This document shows, piece after piece, positions 1-8,969 of a stretch of 64,000 nucleotides of DNA. This DNA comes from Campylobacter concisus. Lineage in GTDB: Bacteria; Campylobacterota; Campylobacteria; Campylobacterales; Campylobacteraceae. The notes beneath the pieces were generated by a model that was not told the origin of the DNA, did no database searches, and was given only the letters and a program-made list of their open reading frames with translations. Where the stretch lies: the NCBI RefSeq assembly GCF_003048905.1, contig NZ_PIRO01000004.1, positions 1 through 64,000 of the forward strand, written 5' to 3'. Made by a program: the position numbers and the translations under genes. How positions within the stretch are numbered: position 1 is the stretch's first letter; each line of letters begins with the position of its first letter.

Positions 1-2
1 TT

Positions 3-131
3 TAGGAAGTGACCAGTTAAGAGTCCCTCGATCTTGCTACCAAGTGGGCAGGCTTTGGGTGAGTCAGAGTGGATCTTAAAAAGTTTTTCTTTATCATTTA
101 CTGCGTTAAAGATTTGAAGGAGGGTTAAGAT
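3..131 (-). other. Open frame without start codon, running off the left edge (possible frameshifted gene start)
   Basis: A minus-strand frame stays open for 43 codons from 131 to the window edge and looks protein-like (it contains the string KACPLGSKIEG), but has no ATG, GTG or TTG. An ATG in another frame at 145 opens MLNRES and stops at once; a one-base change would join it to the long frame. It could be the damaged start of a gene lying left of the window or chance. I do not recognise the protein. truA ends 49 bases upstream of this frame. Confidence 0.2.
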
Positions 132-179
132 TCTCTATTTAACATTTTAAATAAGCTTACTATTGAATATTTCAAATAC

Positions 180-911
180 CTAGTTAAATTTATAAAAAAC
201 CCTATTTAGATAAAGTCCTTCAGCTGGAGCTGGGATACGAGTTAAGGCAGAGCATCCATTAAGTGAAGCATTGATGAGCTCACCACCATTTTTGATACTT
301 AAGGCTTTAAGTAGATTTGCAACCATAAGCCGTACTTGTGCGCGTAAAAAGCCATTCGCTTTAAAAACGATGATAGTTTGGTTTTTGTATTCATAACAAA
401 ATGCCTTAAAAATTTCTCGTACCGGACTTTTTGTATCACTTCCTGTTTTCATATAGGAGCTAAAATCATGCTCGCCAATAAAATTAGATAAAATTTCATT
501 TGCTTTTTTGATATCGAATTTTGGCAAAAAGACTTTATAGTTTGAGCCAAAAACATCAAATTCTCCATGATCTATAATGTATCTATAAGACCTTGCTGCG
601 GCATCAAACCTTGCTTGAAAATTTTCATCAACTAAATTTATACGTTTTATATGAATATTTGGATGAGTATGGCGGTTGATTAGCTCTTTTAAGTGCTCAA
701 AATTTTTAAAATGATCGCCACAAATTACGCTTGAGCTTTGATTGATCGCATGGACGTTTTTGTCTGTACGTGAGCTAGAGACTATTTTTTCAAATATTCC
801 AACGTGAGCTAGAGCACGCGAAAGCTCATCTTCTACGCCATTTTCATGCGGCTGAGTTTGCGAGCCTTGGAATTTGGAGCCATCGTAGCTATAAATTAGT
901 TGGATTTTCAT
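180..911 (-). CDS. truA: tRNA pseudouridine synthase A
   Basis: TruA isomerises uridines 38-40 in the anticodon arm of tRNAs to pseudouridine, in the cytoplasm. The 243-residue protein has the usual family length. The catalytic aspartate is Asp50 in the motif SSSRTDKNVHA, the local form of the family's GRTDxGVHA, and the N-terminus IYSYDGSKFQG matches the first TruA motif (Y-DG-F-G). It is the last gene of the glmU operon: its ATG overlaps the stop of the LptF-like gene as TAATG. As I recall, the order is the same as Cj0826-Cj0827 of C. jejuni. There is no clear hairpin behind the stop. I am sure of the family. Confidence 0.93.
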   Translation of the reverse strand: MKIQLIYSYDGSKFQGSQTQPHENGVEDELSRALAHVGIFEKIVSSSRTDKNVHAINQSSSVICGDHFKNFEHLKELINRHTHPNIHIKRINLVDENFQARFDAAARSYRYIIDHGEFDVFGSNYKVFLPKFDIKKANEILSNFIGEHDFSSYMKTGSDTKSPVREIFKAFCYEYKNQTIIVFKANGFLRAQVRLMVANLLKALSIKNGGELINASLNGCSALTRIPAPAEGLYLNRVFYKFN

Positions 912-1939
912 TAGTATCTTCGCATGATTTTAGCTTTAAAAAGCAAAATTCCTGCCAATAAAAAGACGAAAAATATGAGCGGGATCGCAAAAGCTGGTTT
1001 TGATGAAAATAGCATTATGAGTGTAAAATACCCAAATAAAACGCCAAACGTACCAACATAAACCATGCCCTTTTCATATCTATAAGTAACGATGCCAAAG
1101 CTTATGGCAAAAAGTGTACTGGCAAGTGGAAATAGTGCAACAAGCACATATGTGCTAAGGTCTTTTCTTCTTTTTTCACTACTATTTGCCTCCGCCCAGT
1201 ACTCTTTTATACTACCTATATCGCTTATCTCTTCACTTTGTGCAGTCCTTATTTTCATAGACTTGAAGTTACTTTGATGATAAATTTTATCTTTTATATC
1301 ATACATTTTTCCATCTATTAAAGAGAGTTCAATGCTTTGATTTGTATTGGAGATCTTTGCATTTTTAGCAGTGATTAAGCGTTGGGAGTCTTTAATGTAA
1401 GGATTAAACATCACGATATCTTTATAAGTAGTGCCATTATTATCTTGCATTTCACTACCCACATAGACCATCCAGTCAGAGAATTTTTGTCCAAACTGAG
1501 TTGGCTTTAAATTTAGCTTTGCAACAGTCTTTTTATAATCAATAAAATTTGCATTTAGCTGTGCGGCTATTGGTATCATGACGATGGCAACTACCAGCAA
1601 AGCGGCACTTAAAAGGGCTGAAAATGCTAAAAAAAATCTTGCTATTTTATTTGGCGATCCACCAAGCGTAAAGATAACGATACTTTCATTCTCTTTTGAT
1701 AATCTAAAAAGAGTCATCGCAAGTGATACAAAAAATGCGATAGGCACGACAAAAAGTAGCACGCGTGGAAGCATAAATGAGTAGAGTTTAAAGAGCTCGC
1801 CAAAGCTGATCTCAATGTAAGAAGTGATGCGCGCGATCTGGATGAAAAATACGATCGACATGATCAAAAAAAGCGTACTAAATAGTGACGCAAAAGTCCC
1901 TAGGAAGTTAAATAAAAGATATCTATTTACTCTACTCAT
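911..1939 (-). CDS. LptF/LptG-family LPS export permease
   Basis: Inner-membrane subunit of the LptB2FG type, which extracts lipooligosaccharide from the inner membrane and feeds it to the periplasmic bridge. The 342 residues show the family layout: three N-terminal membrane segments (about residues 10-32, 50-78, 98-125), a periplasmic beta-rich domain (about 130-250) and three C-terminal segments (about 262-340). It overlaps the end of the prepilin peptidase gene by 8 bases and the truA start by 1 base, so it is translated within the glmU operon. Which paralogue it is (LptF or LptG) cannot be settled here; the partner gene is not in the window. The synteny matches Cj0826. Confidence 0.82.
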   Translation of the reverse strand: MSRVNRYLLFNFLGTFASLFSTLFLIMSIVFFIQIARITSYIEISFGELFKLYSFMLPRVLLFVVPIAFFVSLAMTLFRLSKENESIVIFTLGGSPNKIARFFLAFSALLSAALLVVAIVMIPIAAQLNANFIDYKKTVAKLNLKPTQFGQKFSDWMVYVGSEMQDNNGTTYKDIVMFNPYIKDSQRLITAKNAKISNTNQSIELSLIDGKMYDIKDKIYHQSNFKSMKIRTAQSEEISDIGSIKEYWAEANSSEKRRKDLSTYVLVALFPLASTLFAISFGIVTYRYEKGMVYVGTFGVLFGYFTLIMLFSSKPAFAIPLIFFVFLLAGILLFKAKIMRRY

Positions 1940-2720
1940 AAATAAACCTTAAAATTTCTAAAATTTGCTCTTTAAAAGCGTATGTAATAAGTAAGCCAAG
2001 ACTTAAAAATGGCACAAAAGCCAGCTCATAGCCCTTTTTTTGAACGACCGCATAGACTGGAAGTGTAAAAAGTGCTGCAAGATAGATTGCCACTAGAGCT
2101 AGCTTGACTGACAAAATAGCTCCGATGATCGCTGCTATAAAGATATCTGCACTACCCATCGCTTCTCTTTTTATGGCAAAGCTTATGACAAATCTCAGCG
2201 CCCAAAAGATAAGCGCAAAAAGGAATAAATTTAAAATTTGGGCAAAATTTTCTTTAAATATAAAAAGCATCAGAGCGTAGATAAATGCGAAAAATAGCGC
2301 CGCAAAAAGAAGAGGATCTGGCACAGCTTTATATCTTATGTCTATGACGCTAAGAGCTAGCAGCATAACGAAGCAAAGCCCTAAAAATAGCGCGTAAAGC
2401 AGCGTTTCTACACTTAAAATTTCGCCGCACTCTTTAAAAAAGCAGATCAAAAAAAGTATCCCAGAAATTAGTTCGATCACTGGATATATGAGGCTTATTT
2501 TTTGCTTGCAAAAGGCACATTTGCCGCCTAAAAATAGCCATGAAAAAAGTGGAACGTTGTGATAAAAATTTAGCTTGTGAGAGCATTTTGGGCAGTGTGA
2601 GGCTGGGAAATTTATACTCTCATTTCGTGGCAAGCGATATATCAGTACATTTGAAAATGAGCCCACGCAAATACCCAAAACAAAAGCAAAAACGGCAAAA
2701 AAGATGACTAAATTATCCAT
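1932..2720 (-). CDS. pilD: Prepilin peptidase / N-methyltransferase (A24 family)
   Basis: A membrane aspartyl protease that cuts type IV prepilin-like leader peptides and methylates the new N-terminus. Counting from the ATG at 2720 (262 residues), the N-terminal methyltransferase part carries two CxxC pairs (C43/C46, C68/C71) that bind zinc in this family. The first catalytic Asp is D127 in LSVIDIRY, the second D192 in GSAD (family GxGD). There are about eight hydrophobic segments. An upstream GTG at 2741 would overlap uppS by 14 bases; I prefer the ATG because MDNLVIFF begins directly at the first membrane helix. A plausible substrate is the pseudopilin at 21936-22352. The symbol is a family name; C. 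jejuni has this gene as Cj0825. Confidence 0.85.
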   Translation of the reverse strand: MDNLVIFFAVFAFVLGICVGSFSNVLIYRLPRNESINFPASHCPKCSHKLNFYHNVPLFSWLFLGGKCAFCKQKISLIYPVIELISGILFLICFFKECGEILSVETLLYALFLGLCFVMLLALSVIDIRYKAVPDPLLFAALFFAFIYALMLFIFKENFAQILNLFLFALIFWALRFVISFAIKREAMGSADIFIAAIIGAILSVKLALVAIYLAALFTLPVYAVVQKKGYELAFVPFLSLGLLITYAFKEQILEILRFIYE

Positions 2721-2727
2721 TATTTCG

Positions 2728-3399
2728 CTAAACTCCACCAAATCTTCGCTCTATGTTTTTAAATTTACTAACGATATTTGCAAGCTCATTCTTGCCAAAG
2801 TCAGGCCAAAGTGTGGGCGTGAAAAATAGCTCCGCGTAGCTAGCCTGCCAGAGCATGAAATTTGAAAGCCTGCTCTCGCCACCAGTTCTAATGAGAAGAT
2901 CCACCGGCTCACTCTCATCAAGTGCTGCATTTAGGCTCGCTTCGTTTATATCAGCGTCCTCTAAAATTAGCTTTTTTACTGCCCTTACGATCTCGTCTTT
3001 TGAGCCGTAGTTTATAGCTAAATTTAATAATAAATTTTTATTCTCTCTTGTAGCGTTTTTGGTGATCTCTATCTCGTTTTTTAGCTCATCGCTAAATGGC
3101 GAAATATCGCCGATCGTATTAAATTTGATCCTACTTTTTATAAAATCATCACGCTTTAAAATGAGAAATTTCTTAAGCAAATTCATCAAAAATTCGACCT
3201 CTTTTTGTGGCCTTTTCCAGTTTTCAGTGCTAAATGCATAAAGACTTAAAATTTTCACGCCATTATCGATACAAAATTCGCACATATCACTTACTACATT
3301 TGCTCCAGCTTCGTGCCCATTTGTCCGCAAAAATCCACGTTTTTTAGCCCAGCGTCCATTTCCATCCATGATAATAGCAAGGTGGTTTAATTCATTCAA
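2728..3399 (-). CDS. uppS: Undecaprenyl diphosphate synthase (cis-prenyltransferase)
   Basis: Condenses farnesyl diphosphate with eight isopentenyl diphosphates to make undecaprenyl diphosphate, the lipid carrier for peptidoglycan and surface glycans. The N-terminal MDGNGRWAKKRG motif holds the catalytic Asp12; later motifs are LSLYAFSTENWKRP and the C-terminal DLLIRTGGESRLSNFMLWQ, which binds pyrophosphate. At 223 residues it is slightly short but within the family range. An AAGG precedes the ATG. It sits between the hypothetical gene (3-base gap) and the prepilin peptidase (7-base gap) in the glmU operon, near another cell-wall precursor gene, glmU. It matches Cj0824. Confidence 0.95.
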   Translation of the reverse strand: MNELNHLAIIMDGNGRWAKKRGFLRTNGHEAGANVVSDMCEFCIDNGVKILSLYAFSTENWKRPQKEVEFLMNLLKKFLILKRDDFIKSRIKFNTIGDISPFSDELKNEIEITKNATRENKNLLLNLAINYGSKDEIVRAVKKLILEDADINEASLNAALDESEPVDLLIRTGGESRLSNFMLWQASYAELFFTPTLWPDFGKNELANIVSKFKNIERRFGGV

Positions 3400-3402
3400 T
3401 CT

Positions 3403-4089
3403 TTAACCTTTTATATCAATAATTTGTTCTTTTTTGCTCCAAAGAGCACTCACATTTTGTACTGTTATGTTGGCGTTAAATTCTCTTTTTAGCAAGCTAG
3501 CTACATTATTAAATGGAGTCGCGATCTCGCATAAAGCTTCATCTTTAAATTTAAAAATAAGTGGAGCAAAATTTGAAAATATTAAAAAAATTTTCATATC
3601 ATTCTCCTCTTTTTTTAGCTGAAAAACGCCGTTTGTACCATTATAAATAAATGGTATATGCACGACATTTTCTTGCAGAGCAAAGAGCATTTTCGCTAGC
3701 ACTTTCATCTCGTCTTTTGTTTTAGCTTCACTTAGACTTTTGAATAAATAGTCATAAAACCACGATAAATTCTCATTTTCTATCAAATTTTCGATAAGAT
3801 TTAGCCCATCAGCCAAGACATCTTCGTCTAAAATTCTTGGCTTTTCGTATAAATTTTTTATGACGATATTTTCGCCCTGACTTTGCACCTCGCCCCAGTA
3901 TCTAGAGCCTACGTTTAGCTCTTTTGCACTTTTTGTGTTTAAATTTTTATTTGCAAAATTTAAAATGTATCTGTTAAAGCCGATCTTTTGGCTTACCAAG
4001 ATACTAAGCGGAAGTGATGAATTTATCGCTACTAGTGGAGCTTGGCTGTTTTTTGCTATCTTTTGAACGCGTGAGATTTGCTCTATCAT
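3403..4089 (-). CDS. Conserved hypothetical protein of the glmU operon
   Basis: A 228-residue soluble protein with no signal peptide or membrane helix; I do not recognise a domain. It is rich in Leu, Asn and Lys, has an SRYWGEVQ segment near residue 62 and a region of mixed helices and strands. It occupies the place of Cj0823 between coaBC and uppS, so it appears to be an epsilonproteobacterial protein kept in this operon. The ATG overlaps the coaBC stop (ATGA), indicating translational coupling. A role in cell-wall or cofactor synthesis is suggested only by position. Confidence 0.75.
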   Translation of the reverse strand: MIEQISRVQKIAKNSQAPLVAINSSLPLSILVSQKIGFNRYILNFANKNLNTKSAKELNVGSRYWGEVQSQGENIVIKNLYEKPRILDEDVLADGLNLIENLIENENLSWFYDYLFKSLSEAKTKDEMKVLAKMLFALQENVVHIPFIYNGTNGVFQLKKEENDMKIFLIFSNFAPLIFKFKDEALCEIATPFNNVASLLKREFNANITVQNVSALWSKKEQIIDIKG

Positions 4090-5258
4090 AAATTTGCTGC
4101 TAACTCCACTATGCGCCCTGCGATCTCATCTTTTGAGGCAAGCGGCAGTAGGGTTTCGCCACCTTTTGTGATGAAATTTACCTCATTTTGCTCGCTTGAA
4201 AAGCCATTTTTCTCGCCCAAAATATTTAGACAAACTGCGTCAAGCCCCTTTTGCTCTAGCATTGCTCTAGCATTTTTGTGTGCGCTCTCGCTTGAGATTT
4301 CAAGCTTAAAGCCGATATTTTTGCATTTAAACTCTTTTAAGCTTTGCAAAATATCGACATTTCTCTTTAGACTTAAGCTTAAAATTTCGCCAACATCCTC
4401 TTTTTTTATCTTGCCATCAATTTTTGTCGGCACAAAATCGCTTACTGCAGCACACATTACAAGCAAATTCGCACTCTCGCACTCGCTTTTGCAAAGCTCT
4501 AAAAGTTCACTACTTGAGCCAAAATTTAAAATCTCAAATGGCTCGTTTTCTGCTTCAAAGCTAGCAAGTAGTTTTACCTCTGCGCCTGCATAGTAAAAAG
4601 CCCTTGCAAGCGCCATCGCCATCTTACCGCTTGAAAAATTTGTAATGGCTCTAACATCATCTATCTTTTCTATCGTCGCACCACCCGTTATCACTACTTT
4701 TTTGCCTGCAAAAAGTGGCTTACTAAGCTTTTTTATCACTGCTTCAACTATTACTTCAGGGCTTGCAAGACCGCCTTTGCCAACGTCGCCACAAGCTAGA
4801 GTTTTAAGAACCGGCTCAACTATTAAAGCGCCGTTTTTCTTTAAAATTTTAAGTGAGTTTTGCGTCGCGAAGTGCTCTATCATATTGTTATTTGCAGCTA
4901 GTGCGACAACCAAAGGCACGTGTGAGGCGGCGATTAGCGTTTGCATAAAGACATTGTCACAGATGCCAGCTGCTAGCTTATTTATCGTATTTACAGAGGC
5001 AGGTGCGATGAGAACTAGATCCATTTTAGAGTAGGCTATGTGATTTACGCCATCTTGCCAGTTTTGCGTTTGTGAGCTTAAAATTTTATGCTCACTTAGC
5101 GCCTCAAAGCCGCTTACACTGCAAAAATCAAGCGCTCCGTCACTTAAAGCCACGTAGACATCAGCACCTTGTTTTTTAAGTAGCGATAAAATTTCGAATG
5201 CCTTATAAAAGGCAATACTACCGCAAACGGCAAGTAAAATTTTCTTATTTTTTAACAT
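4086..5258 (-). CDS. coaBC: Bifunctional phosphopantothenoylcysteine decarboxylase / phosphopantothenate-cysteine ligase
   Basis: Two successive steps of coenzyme A synthesis: ligation of cysteine to phosphopantothenate (CoaB) and decarboxylation of the product (CoaC). The N-terminal flavoprotein half has LLAVCGSIAFYK, an active-site His in NHIAYSK and the APASVNT motif. The C-terminal half begins near residue 190 with VVITGGATIEKIDDVRAITN, the nucleotide-binding motif, and has an internal FSSGKM. I chose the ATG at 5258 (390 residues), which overlaps the glmU stop by 14 bases; an in-frame start 24 bases upstream would only add residues over the glmU end. It corresponds to Cj0822 (dfp). Confidence 0.94.
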   Translation of the reverse strand: MLKNKKILLAVCGSIAFYKAFEILSLLKKQGADVYVALSDGALDFCSVSGFEALSEHKILSSQTQNWQDGVNHIAYSKMDLVLIAPASVNTINKLAAGICDNVFMQTLIAASHVPLVVALAANNNMIEHFATQNSLKILKKNGALIVEPVLKTLACGDVGKGGLASPEVIVEAVIKKLSKPLFAGKKVVITGGATIEKIDDVRAITNFSSGKMAMALARAFYYAGAEVKLLASFEAENEPFEILNFGSSSELLELCKSECESANLLVMCAAVSDFVPTKIDGKIKKEDVGEILSLSLKRNVDILQSLKEFKCKNIGFKLEISSESAHKNARAMLEQKGLDAVCLNILGEKNGFSSEQNEVNFITKGGETLLPLASKDEIAGRIVELAANL

Positions 5259-6552
5259 CGTCTTTGCCAAAGAATTTCTCAAAAAAGCCGCTTTTGTTCT
5301 CTTGACGAGCTCTGCTGATAGCTAGAGCGCCGCTTTCAACGTCTTTTGTGATGGTGCTACCAGCTGCAATGATGACGTTATCAGCGATATTTACAGGGGC
5401 GACTAGCTGTGTATCTGAGCCAACAAAGACGTTTTTGCCGATTTTGGTTTTGTATTTAGCTTTGCCATCGTAGTTGCATGTGATCGTACCGCAACCGATG
5501 TTTGTGCCACTTTCTATCTCGCAGTCGCCAAGATAGCTTAAGTGTCCAGCTTTTACGCCGCTAAGAACGCCTTTTTTAACCTCGACGAAATTTCCTATGT
5601 GTGTGTCAGAAATTTCAGAATTTGGCCTTATGTGAGCTAGTGGCCCGATGTCTGAGTTTTTGATGACGCTACTTTCGATCACTGATGAGCTTTTGATGAT
5701 ACTTTCTGTTATAACGCACTCGCCAAGGATGCTTACGTTTTCTTCGAGCACGCACTCGCCTTCAAATTTGGCTCTGCTATCTATGAAAATGCTCTCAGGC
5801 ATGCGCATCAAAACGCCAGCTTTCATTAAATTTTGCTTTATCTCATCTTGCATTATTTTTTCTGCAATGCTTAGCTGAAATTTATCATTTATGCCCATGA
5901 AATTTTGCTCATTTACATTTACTGCAACGCACTTTAAACCCTTTTCATTTGCTATTTTTATGGCGTCAGTTAGGTAGTACTCTTTTTGTGCGTTTTGGTT
6001 GCTTATAAGCGGTAAAATTTGCTCTAGCGCCTCGCGTTTAAAGCAGTAGCAGCCAGCATTTACGCTCTTTATGGCAAGTTGAGCTTCGCTCGCATCTTTT
6101 TGCTCGACGATGGCCTCAACTTTGCCGTTTTTTATGATAACTCTGCCATAGCCAAAAGGATTTGCCGCTTCAAATGAGCTCATAACCACGTCTGCTTCGG
6201 CATTTGCTAGACGCATAAGATCAGTTGATCTAACAAGTGGCATGTCGCCGCAAGTGACAAGTACCTTTTCACCGCTTAAATTTACGCCCTTTATCGCGCC
6301 AGCAGTGCCTGGGAAATTTGCTAGATCTTGCTCGAAAATTTTAGTTTGAGGGAAAATTTCTTTTATCTTTTTGCTAATTAACTCTTTTTCGTAGTGAAGC
6401 ACGACGCTAACATCATTTGTGATCGCATAAGCTTGCTTTAAGATGTGGATAATCATTGGCTCACCGCAAAGTTCAAATAGGACTTTTGGACGTTTTGATT
6501 TCATTCTGGTGCCAAGACCAGCCGCTAAAATTATGATTGAAGTATTGTTCAT
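5245..6552 (-). CDS. glmU: Bifunctional GlmU (N-acetylglucosamine-1-phosphate uridyltransferase / glucosamine-1-phosphate acetyltransferase)
   Basis: Makes UDP-GlcNAc, the entry metabolite for peptidoglycan and lipooligosaccharide. The N-terminal uridyltransferase domain opens with LAAGLGTRMKSKRPKVL (nucleotide binding) and has the GDMPL metal-site loop near residue 99. From about residue 240 on comes the left-handed beta-helix acetyltransferase made of hexapeptide repeats, with GCGTITCNYDGKAKY near the active site. I use the ATG at 6552 (435 residues, AAGG upstream); an earlier in-frame ATG adds residues that do not belong to the fold. It is the first gene of a seven-gene operon down to truA. 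Confidence 0.95.
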   Translation of the reverse strand: MNNTSIIILAAGLGTRMKSKRPKVLFELCGEPMIIHILKQAYAITNDVSVVLHYEKELISKKIKEIFPQTKIFEQDLANFPGTAGAIKGVNLSGEKVLVTCGDMPLVRSTDLMRLANAEADVVMSSFEAANPFGYGRVIIKNGKVEAIVEQKDASEAQLAIKSVNAGCYCFKREALEQILPLISNQNAQKEYYLTDAIKIANEKGLKCVAVNVNEQNFMGINDKFQLSIAEKIMQDEIKQNLMKAGVLMRMPESIFIDSRAKFEGECVLEENVSILGECVITESIIKSSSVIESSVIKNSDIGPLAHIRPNSEISDTHIGNFVEVKKGVLSGVKAGHLSYLGDCEIESGTNIGCGTITCNYDGKAKYKTKIGKNVFVGSDTQLVAPVNIADNVIIAAGSTITKDVESGALAISRARQENKSGFFEKFFGKDDVKK

Positions 6553-6584
6553 TTTTAAGCCTTTTAACGTTAGAAATTTCGCAG

Positions 6585-6590
6585 ATTGTA
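6585..6590 (-). promoter_or_regulatory. Probable -10 box of the glmU operon
   Basis: On the minus strand the text TTTTTTGCTACAATC lies about 33 bases before the glmU ATG. A T-run, TGC and a TACAAT hexamer is the usual form of Campylobacter sigma-70 promoters, which often lack a -35 box. Confidence 0.6.
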
Positions 6591-6654
6591 GCAAAAAATG
6601 CCAAACATTTTTTTTAATTTAACGATTGTTTCAACAAAAAGCTAATAAAATAGC

Positions 6655-6668
6655 AATTCTTAAGAATT
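6655..6668. promoter_or_regulatory. Perfect palindrome upstream of motA
   Basis: AATTCTTAAGAATT is a 14-base perfect palindrome centred 27 bases before the motA ATG, just after a possible -10 (TAAAAT, 6646-6651). It could be an operator or chance in AT-rich DNA. No sigma-28 motif that I can defend is seen. Confidence 0.3.
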
Positions 6669-6688
6669 TATAAATAAAGTGAGCTTAA

Positions 6689-7456
6689 ATGGATTTAGGA
6701 ACCGTCGTCGGCTGGGTTTTGACCCTAGTGCTTTTGTTTGGATCAATGGCGATAGGCGTTGGTATAGGACCATACATCGATATTCCTTCTGTGATGATCG
6801 TTTTTGGTGGTACTATCGGCGTTATGATGGTTGGCTTCAAGATGGAGACGCTTAAAGGAATTGGTAAATTTTATGGCATTGCTGTTAAGCCATCAGTCGT
6901 AGTAAATTTACCTGAGACTATAAAAAAAATAGTCGATTATTCAACTAAAGCTAGACGTGATGGTATCTTATCGCTCGAAAGCGAAGTAAATAATGAGACA
7001 AATCAGTTTTTAAAAAGAGGCCTTTCAATGGCAGTTGATGGCAATGAGCCAGATGCGATCAGAGCACTTTTGGAGATTGATATCGATCAAACTAGCACAA
7101 GACATTCAAATAACATTAAAATTTTTGAGCAAGTCGGCGGTTTTGCGGGTGCTATGGGTATGATAGGAACGCTCATTGGTCTTGTTGCGATGCTTCTTAA
7201 CATGTCAGATCCTAGTGCGATCGGCCCATCAATGGCGGTTGCCTTGCTTACGACACTTTATGGTGCGATGATAGGTAACATCATAGGTGCGCCTGTGGCA
7301 AATATCCTCTCTATTCGCGATGCTGATGAAGCACTTGAAAAACAAGTCGTACTTGAGGGAATCATGTCGATACAAGCAGGTGATAATCCAAGAACGCTTG
7401 AAGCTAAACTCTTAGCATTTTTACCACCAAAAGATAGAAAAAGTCAGTTTGAATAA
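6689..7456 (+). CDS. motA: Flagellar motor stator protein MotA
   Basis: Inner-membrane stator subunit that with MotB forms the proton channel driving flagellar rotation. The 255 residues have four membrane helices (about 4-24, 33-53, 145-170, 180-205) and a large cytoplasmic loop between helices 2 and 3 that contacts the rotor. The third helix contains GFAGAMGMIGTLIGLVAML and the fourth MAVALLTTLYGAMIGN, characteristic of MotA. The ATG follows a weak GTGAG. motB starts within the last base of the motA stop (TAATG), so the two are coupled. The genes lie divergent to the glmU operon. Confidence 0.95.
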   Translation: MDLGTVVGWVLTLVLLFGSMAIGVGIGPYIDIPSVMIVFGGTIGVMMVGFKMETLKGIGKFYGIAVKPSVVVNLPETIKKIVDYSTKARRDGILSLESEVNNETNQFLKRGLSMAVDGNEPDAIRALLEIDIDQTSTRHSNNIKIFEQVGGFAGAMGMIGTLIGLVAMLLNMSDPSAIGPSMAVALLTTLYGAMIGNIIGAPVANILSIRDADEALEKQVVLEGIMSIQAGDNPRTLEAKLLAFLPPKDRKSQFE

Positions 7457-8235
7457 TGGGTAAGTTAATAAAACCAGAAGAGTGCCCAAAATGTATGCCT
7501 GAGTGGCTAGCTGCTTTTGGTGACCTCATGTCGCTTTTGCTTTGTTTTTTCGTTTTATTACTTTCTATGGCGACAATGGATGCTAAAAAGATGGAGGCTG
7601 CCGTTGGCTCACTAGCTGGTGCTTTGAGTGTGCTTGAAGGTGGTGCTAGACCTGAAAATCAGATAGAAAAAGAGACGGATCCAGAAAATACTCGTTCAAA
7701 AAAGATAAGCAAGCAAAAGGGCTCACAAAGTGAGCTAAATATGAATGTTAAAAAGATAAATGAGTTACTAGCTGCTAGTGGGGCACCTGAGATTACGATG
7801 GAAGAGAGCGAAGATGGCTTTATCGTAAGGCTTCCAGCGGCTATGCTTTTTGAGAAAGATAGTGTTGAAATTTCTGGTGAAGATGCGAAGCTATTTTTAA
7901 AACGAATAGGCATGATTGTGGCGAAAATGCCTAATGATGTAAAAGCCGATATCATCGGCCATACAGATAATATAGAACCAAGCAAAGACTCAGCTTATAA
8001 AAATAACTGGCAGCTCTCAACTGCAAGGGCTTTAAGCGTAGTTGAAGAGCTAATTAACGATGGTGTACCACAAAATAGAATAATAGCTTCTGGCAAAGCT
8101 TCGTTTGATCCAATCGCTACTAACAGCACAGAAGATGGCAGAGCTAAGAATAATAGAGTAGAAATTCACTTCATATCGCTTGAGCCAAAAAATAAAGAGG
8201 CTACTAAGAAAAGTATCCTTGATATGAGGAATTAG
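7456..8235 (+). CDS. motB: Flagellar motor stator protein MotB
   Basis: Partner of MotA; a single N-terminal membrane helix carries the proton-binding Asp23 in FGDLMSLLLCFFVLLLS, and the periplasmic C-terminus holds an OmpA-like peptidoglycan-binding domain (about residues 125-245) with IIGHTDNIEP and NNRVEIHF. The length of 259 residues is normal. There is a CPKC pair just before the membrane helix (C10, C13), close to the cytoplasmic face. The start overlaps the motA stop by one base; fliP follows after 2 bases. Confidence 0.95.
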   Translation: MGKLIKPEECPKCMPEWLAAFGDLMSLLLCFFVLLLSMATMDAKKMEAAVGSLAGALSVLEGGARPENQIEKETDPENTRSKKISKQKGSQSELNMNVKKINELLAASGAPEITMEESEDGFIVRLPAAMLFEKDSVEISGEDAKLFLKRIGMIVAKMPNDVKADIIGHTDNIEPSKDSAYKNNWQLSTARALSVVEELINDGVPQNRIIASGKASFDPIATNSTEDGRAKNNRVEIHFISLEPKNKEATKKSILDMRN

Positions 8236-8237
8236 TC

Positions 8238-8969
8238 GTGAAAGCACTGCTCGGTTTAGCGGTTTTACTTTGCACGGTTTTTGGAGCTGATCCTGCGCTA
8301 CCAACTATAAATTTAAGTCTAAATTCTCCAACAAATGCCGAGCAGCTTGTAAATTCTCTAAATGTTTTACTAATCCTCACTGCACTTGCACTTGCTCCTT
8401 CGCTCATTTTTATGATGACAAGTTTTTTAAGGCTTGTTATCGTATTTTCATTTTTACGCCAAGCGATGGGTACGCAACAAGTTCCACCTTCAACAGTGCT
8501 TATCTCGCTTGCGATGGTTCTTACATTTTTTATCATGGAGCCAGTTGGGCAAAAGAGCTATAATGATGGCATAAAGCCTTATATAGCTGAGCAGATAGGC
8601 TATGAGGAGATGCTTGATAAGAGCTTAAAGCCTTTTAAAGAATTTATGGTAAAAAATACAAGAGAAAAAGACCTTGCGCTTTTCTTTAGGATTAGAAATT
8701 TACAAAATCCAGCAAATATCGAAGAGATACCGCTAAGTATCGCAATGTCAGCTTTTATGATAAGTGAGCTAAAGACATCTTTTGAGATAGCGTTTTTGCT
8801 CTATTTGCCATTTCTTGTCATCGACATGGTCGTAAGCTCAGTGCTGATGGCTATGGGTATGATGATGCTTCCTCCTGTAATGATCTCACTGCCATTTAAA
8901 CTGCTCATATTCGTGCTTGTTGATGGCTGGAATTTACTAATAGGAAATCTTGTAAAAAGCTTTCACTAA
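8238..8969 (+). CDS. fliP: Flagellar type III export apparatus protein FliP
   Basis: Core membrane protein of the flagellar export gate (with FliQ and FliR). The sequence has an N-terminal signal-like segment (about 1-18), a hydrophobic segment near residues 45-70 with SLIFMMTSFLRLVIVFSFLR, the typical QVPPSTVLISLAMVLTFFIM, and two C-terminal segments including FLPF-type LLYLPFLVIDMVVSSVLMAMGMMMLPP. 243 residues is the family length. Translation starts at GTG (8238), 2 bases after motB. The stop overlaps the first base of the cmeD start, so efflux genes may be co-transcribed with the flagellar genes; that is odd functionally but explained by compact packing. Confidence 0.94.
   Translation: MKALLGLAVLLCTVFGADPALPTINLSLNSPTNAEQLVNSLNVLLILTALALAPSLIFMMTSFLRLVIVFSFLRQAMGTQQVPPSTVLISLAMVLTFFIMEPVGQKSYNDGIKPYIAEQIGYEEMLDKSLKPFKEFMVKNTREKDLALFFRIRNLQNPANIEEIPLSIAMSAFMISELKTSFEIAFLLYLPFLVIDMVVSSVLMAMGMMMLPPVMISLPFKLLIFVLVDGWNLLIGNLVKSFH

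Noticed and set aside
4078-4593. 171-codon open frame antisense to coaBC
   Set aside because: Low-complexity Ser/Leu/Phe translation; coaBC motifs are all on the other strand.
6640-6690. Sigma-28 or sigma-54 promoter for motA
   Set aside because: No TGGC...TTGC or CGATWT pattern at the right spacing; only AT-rich text and a palindrome.
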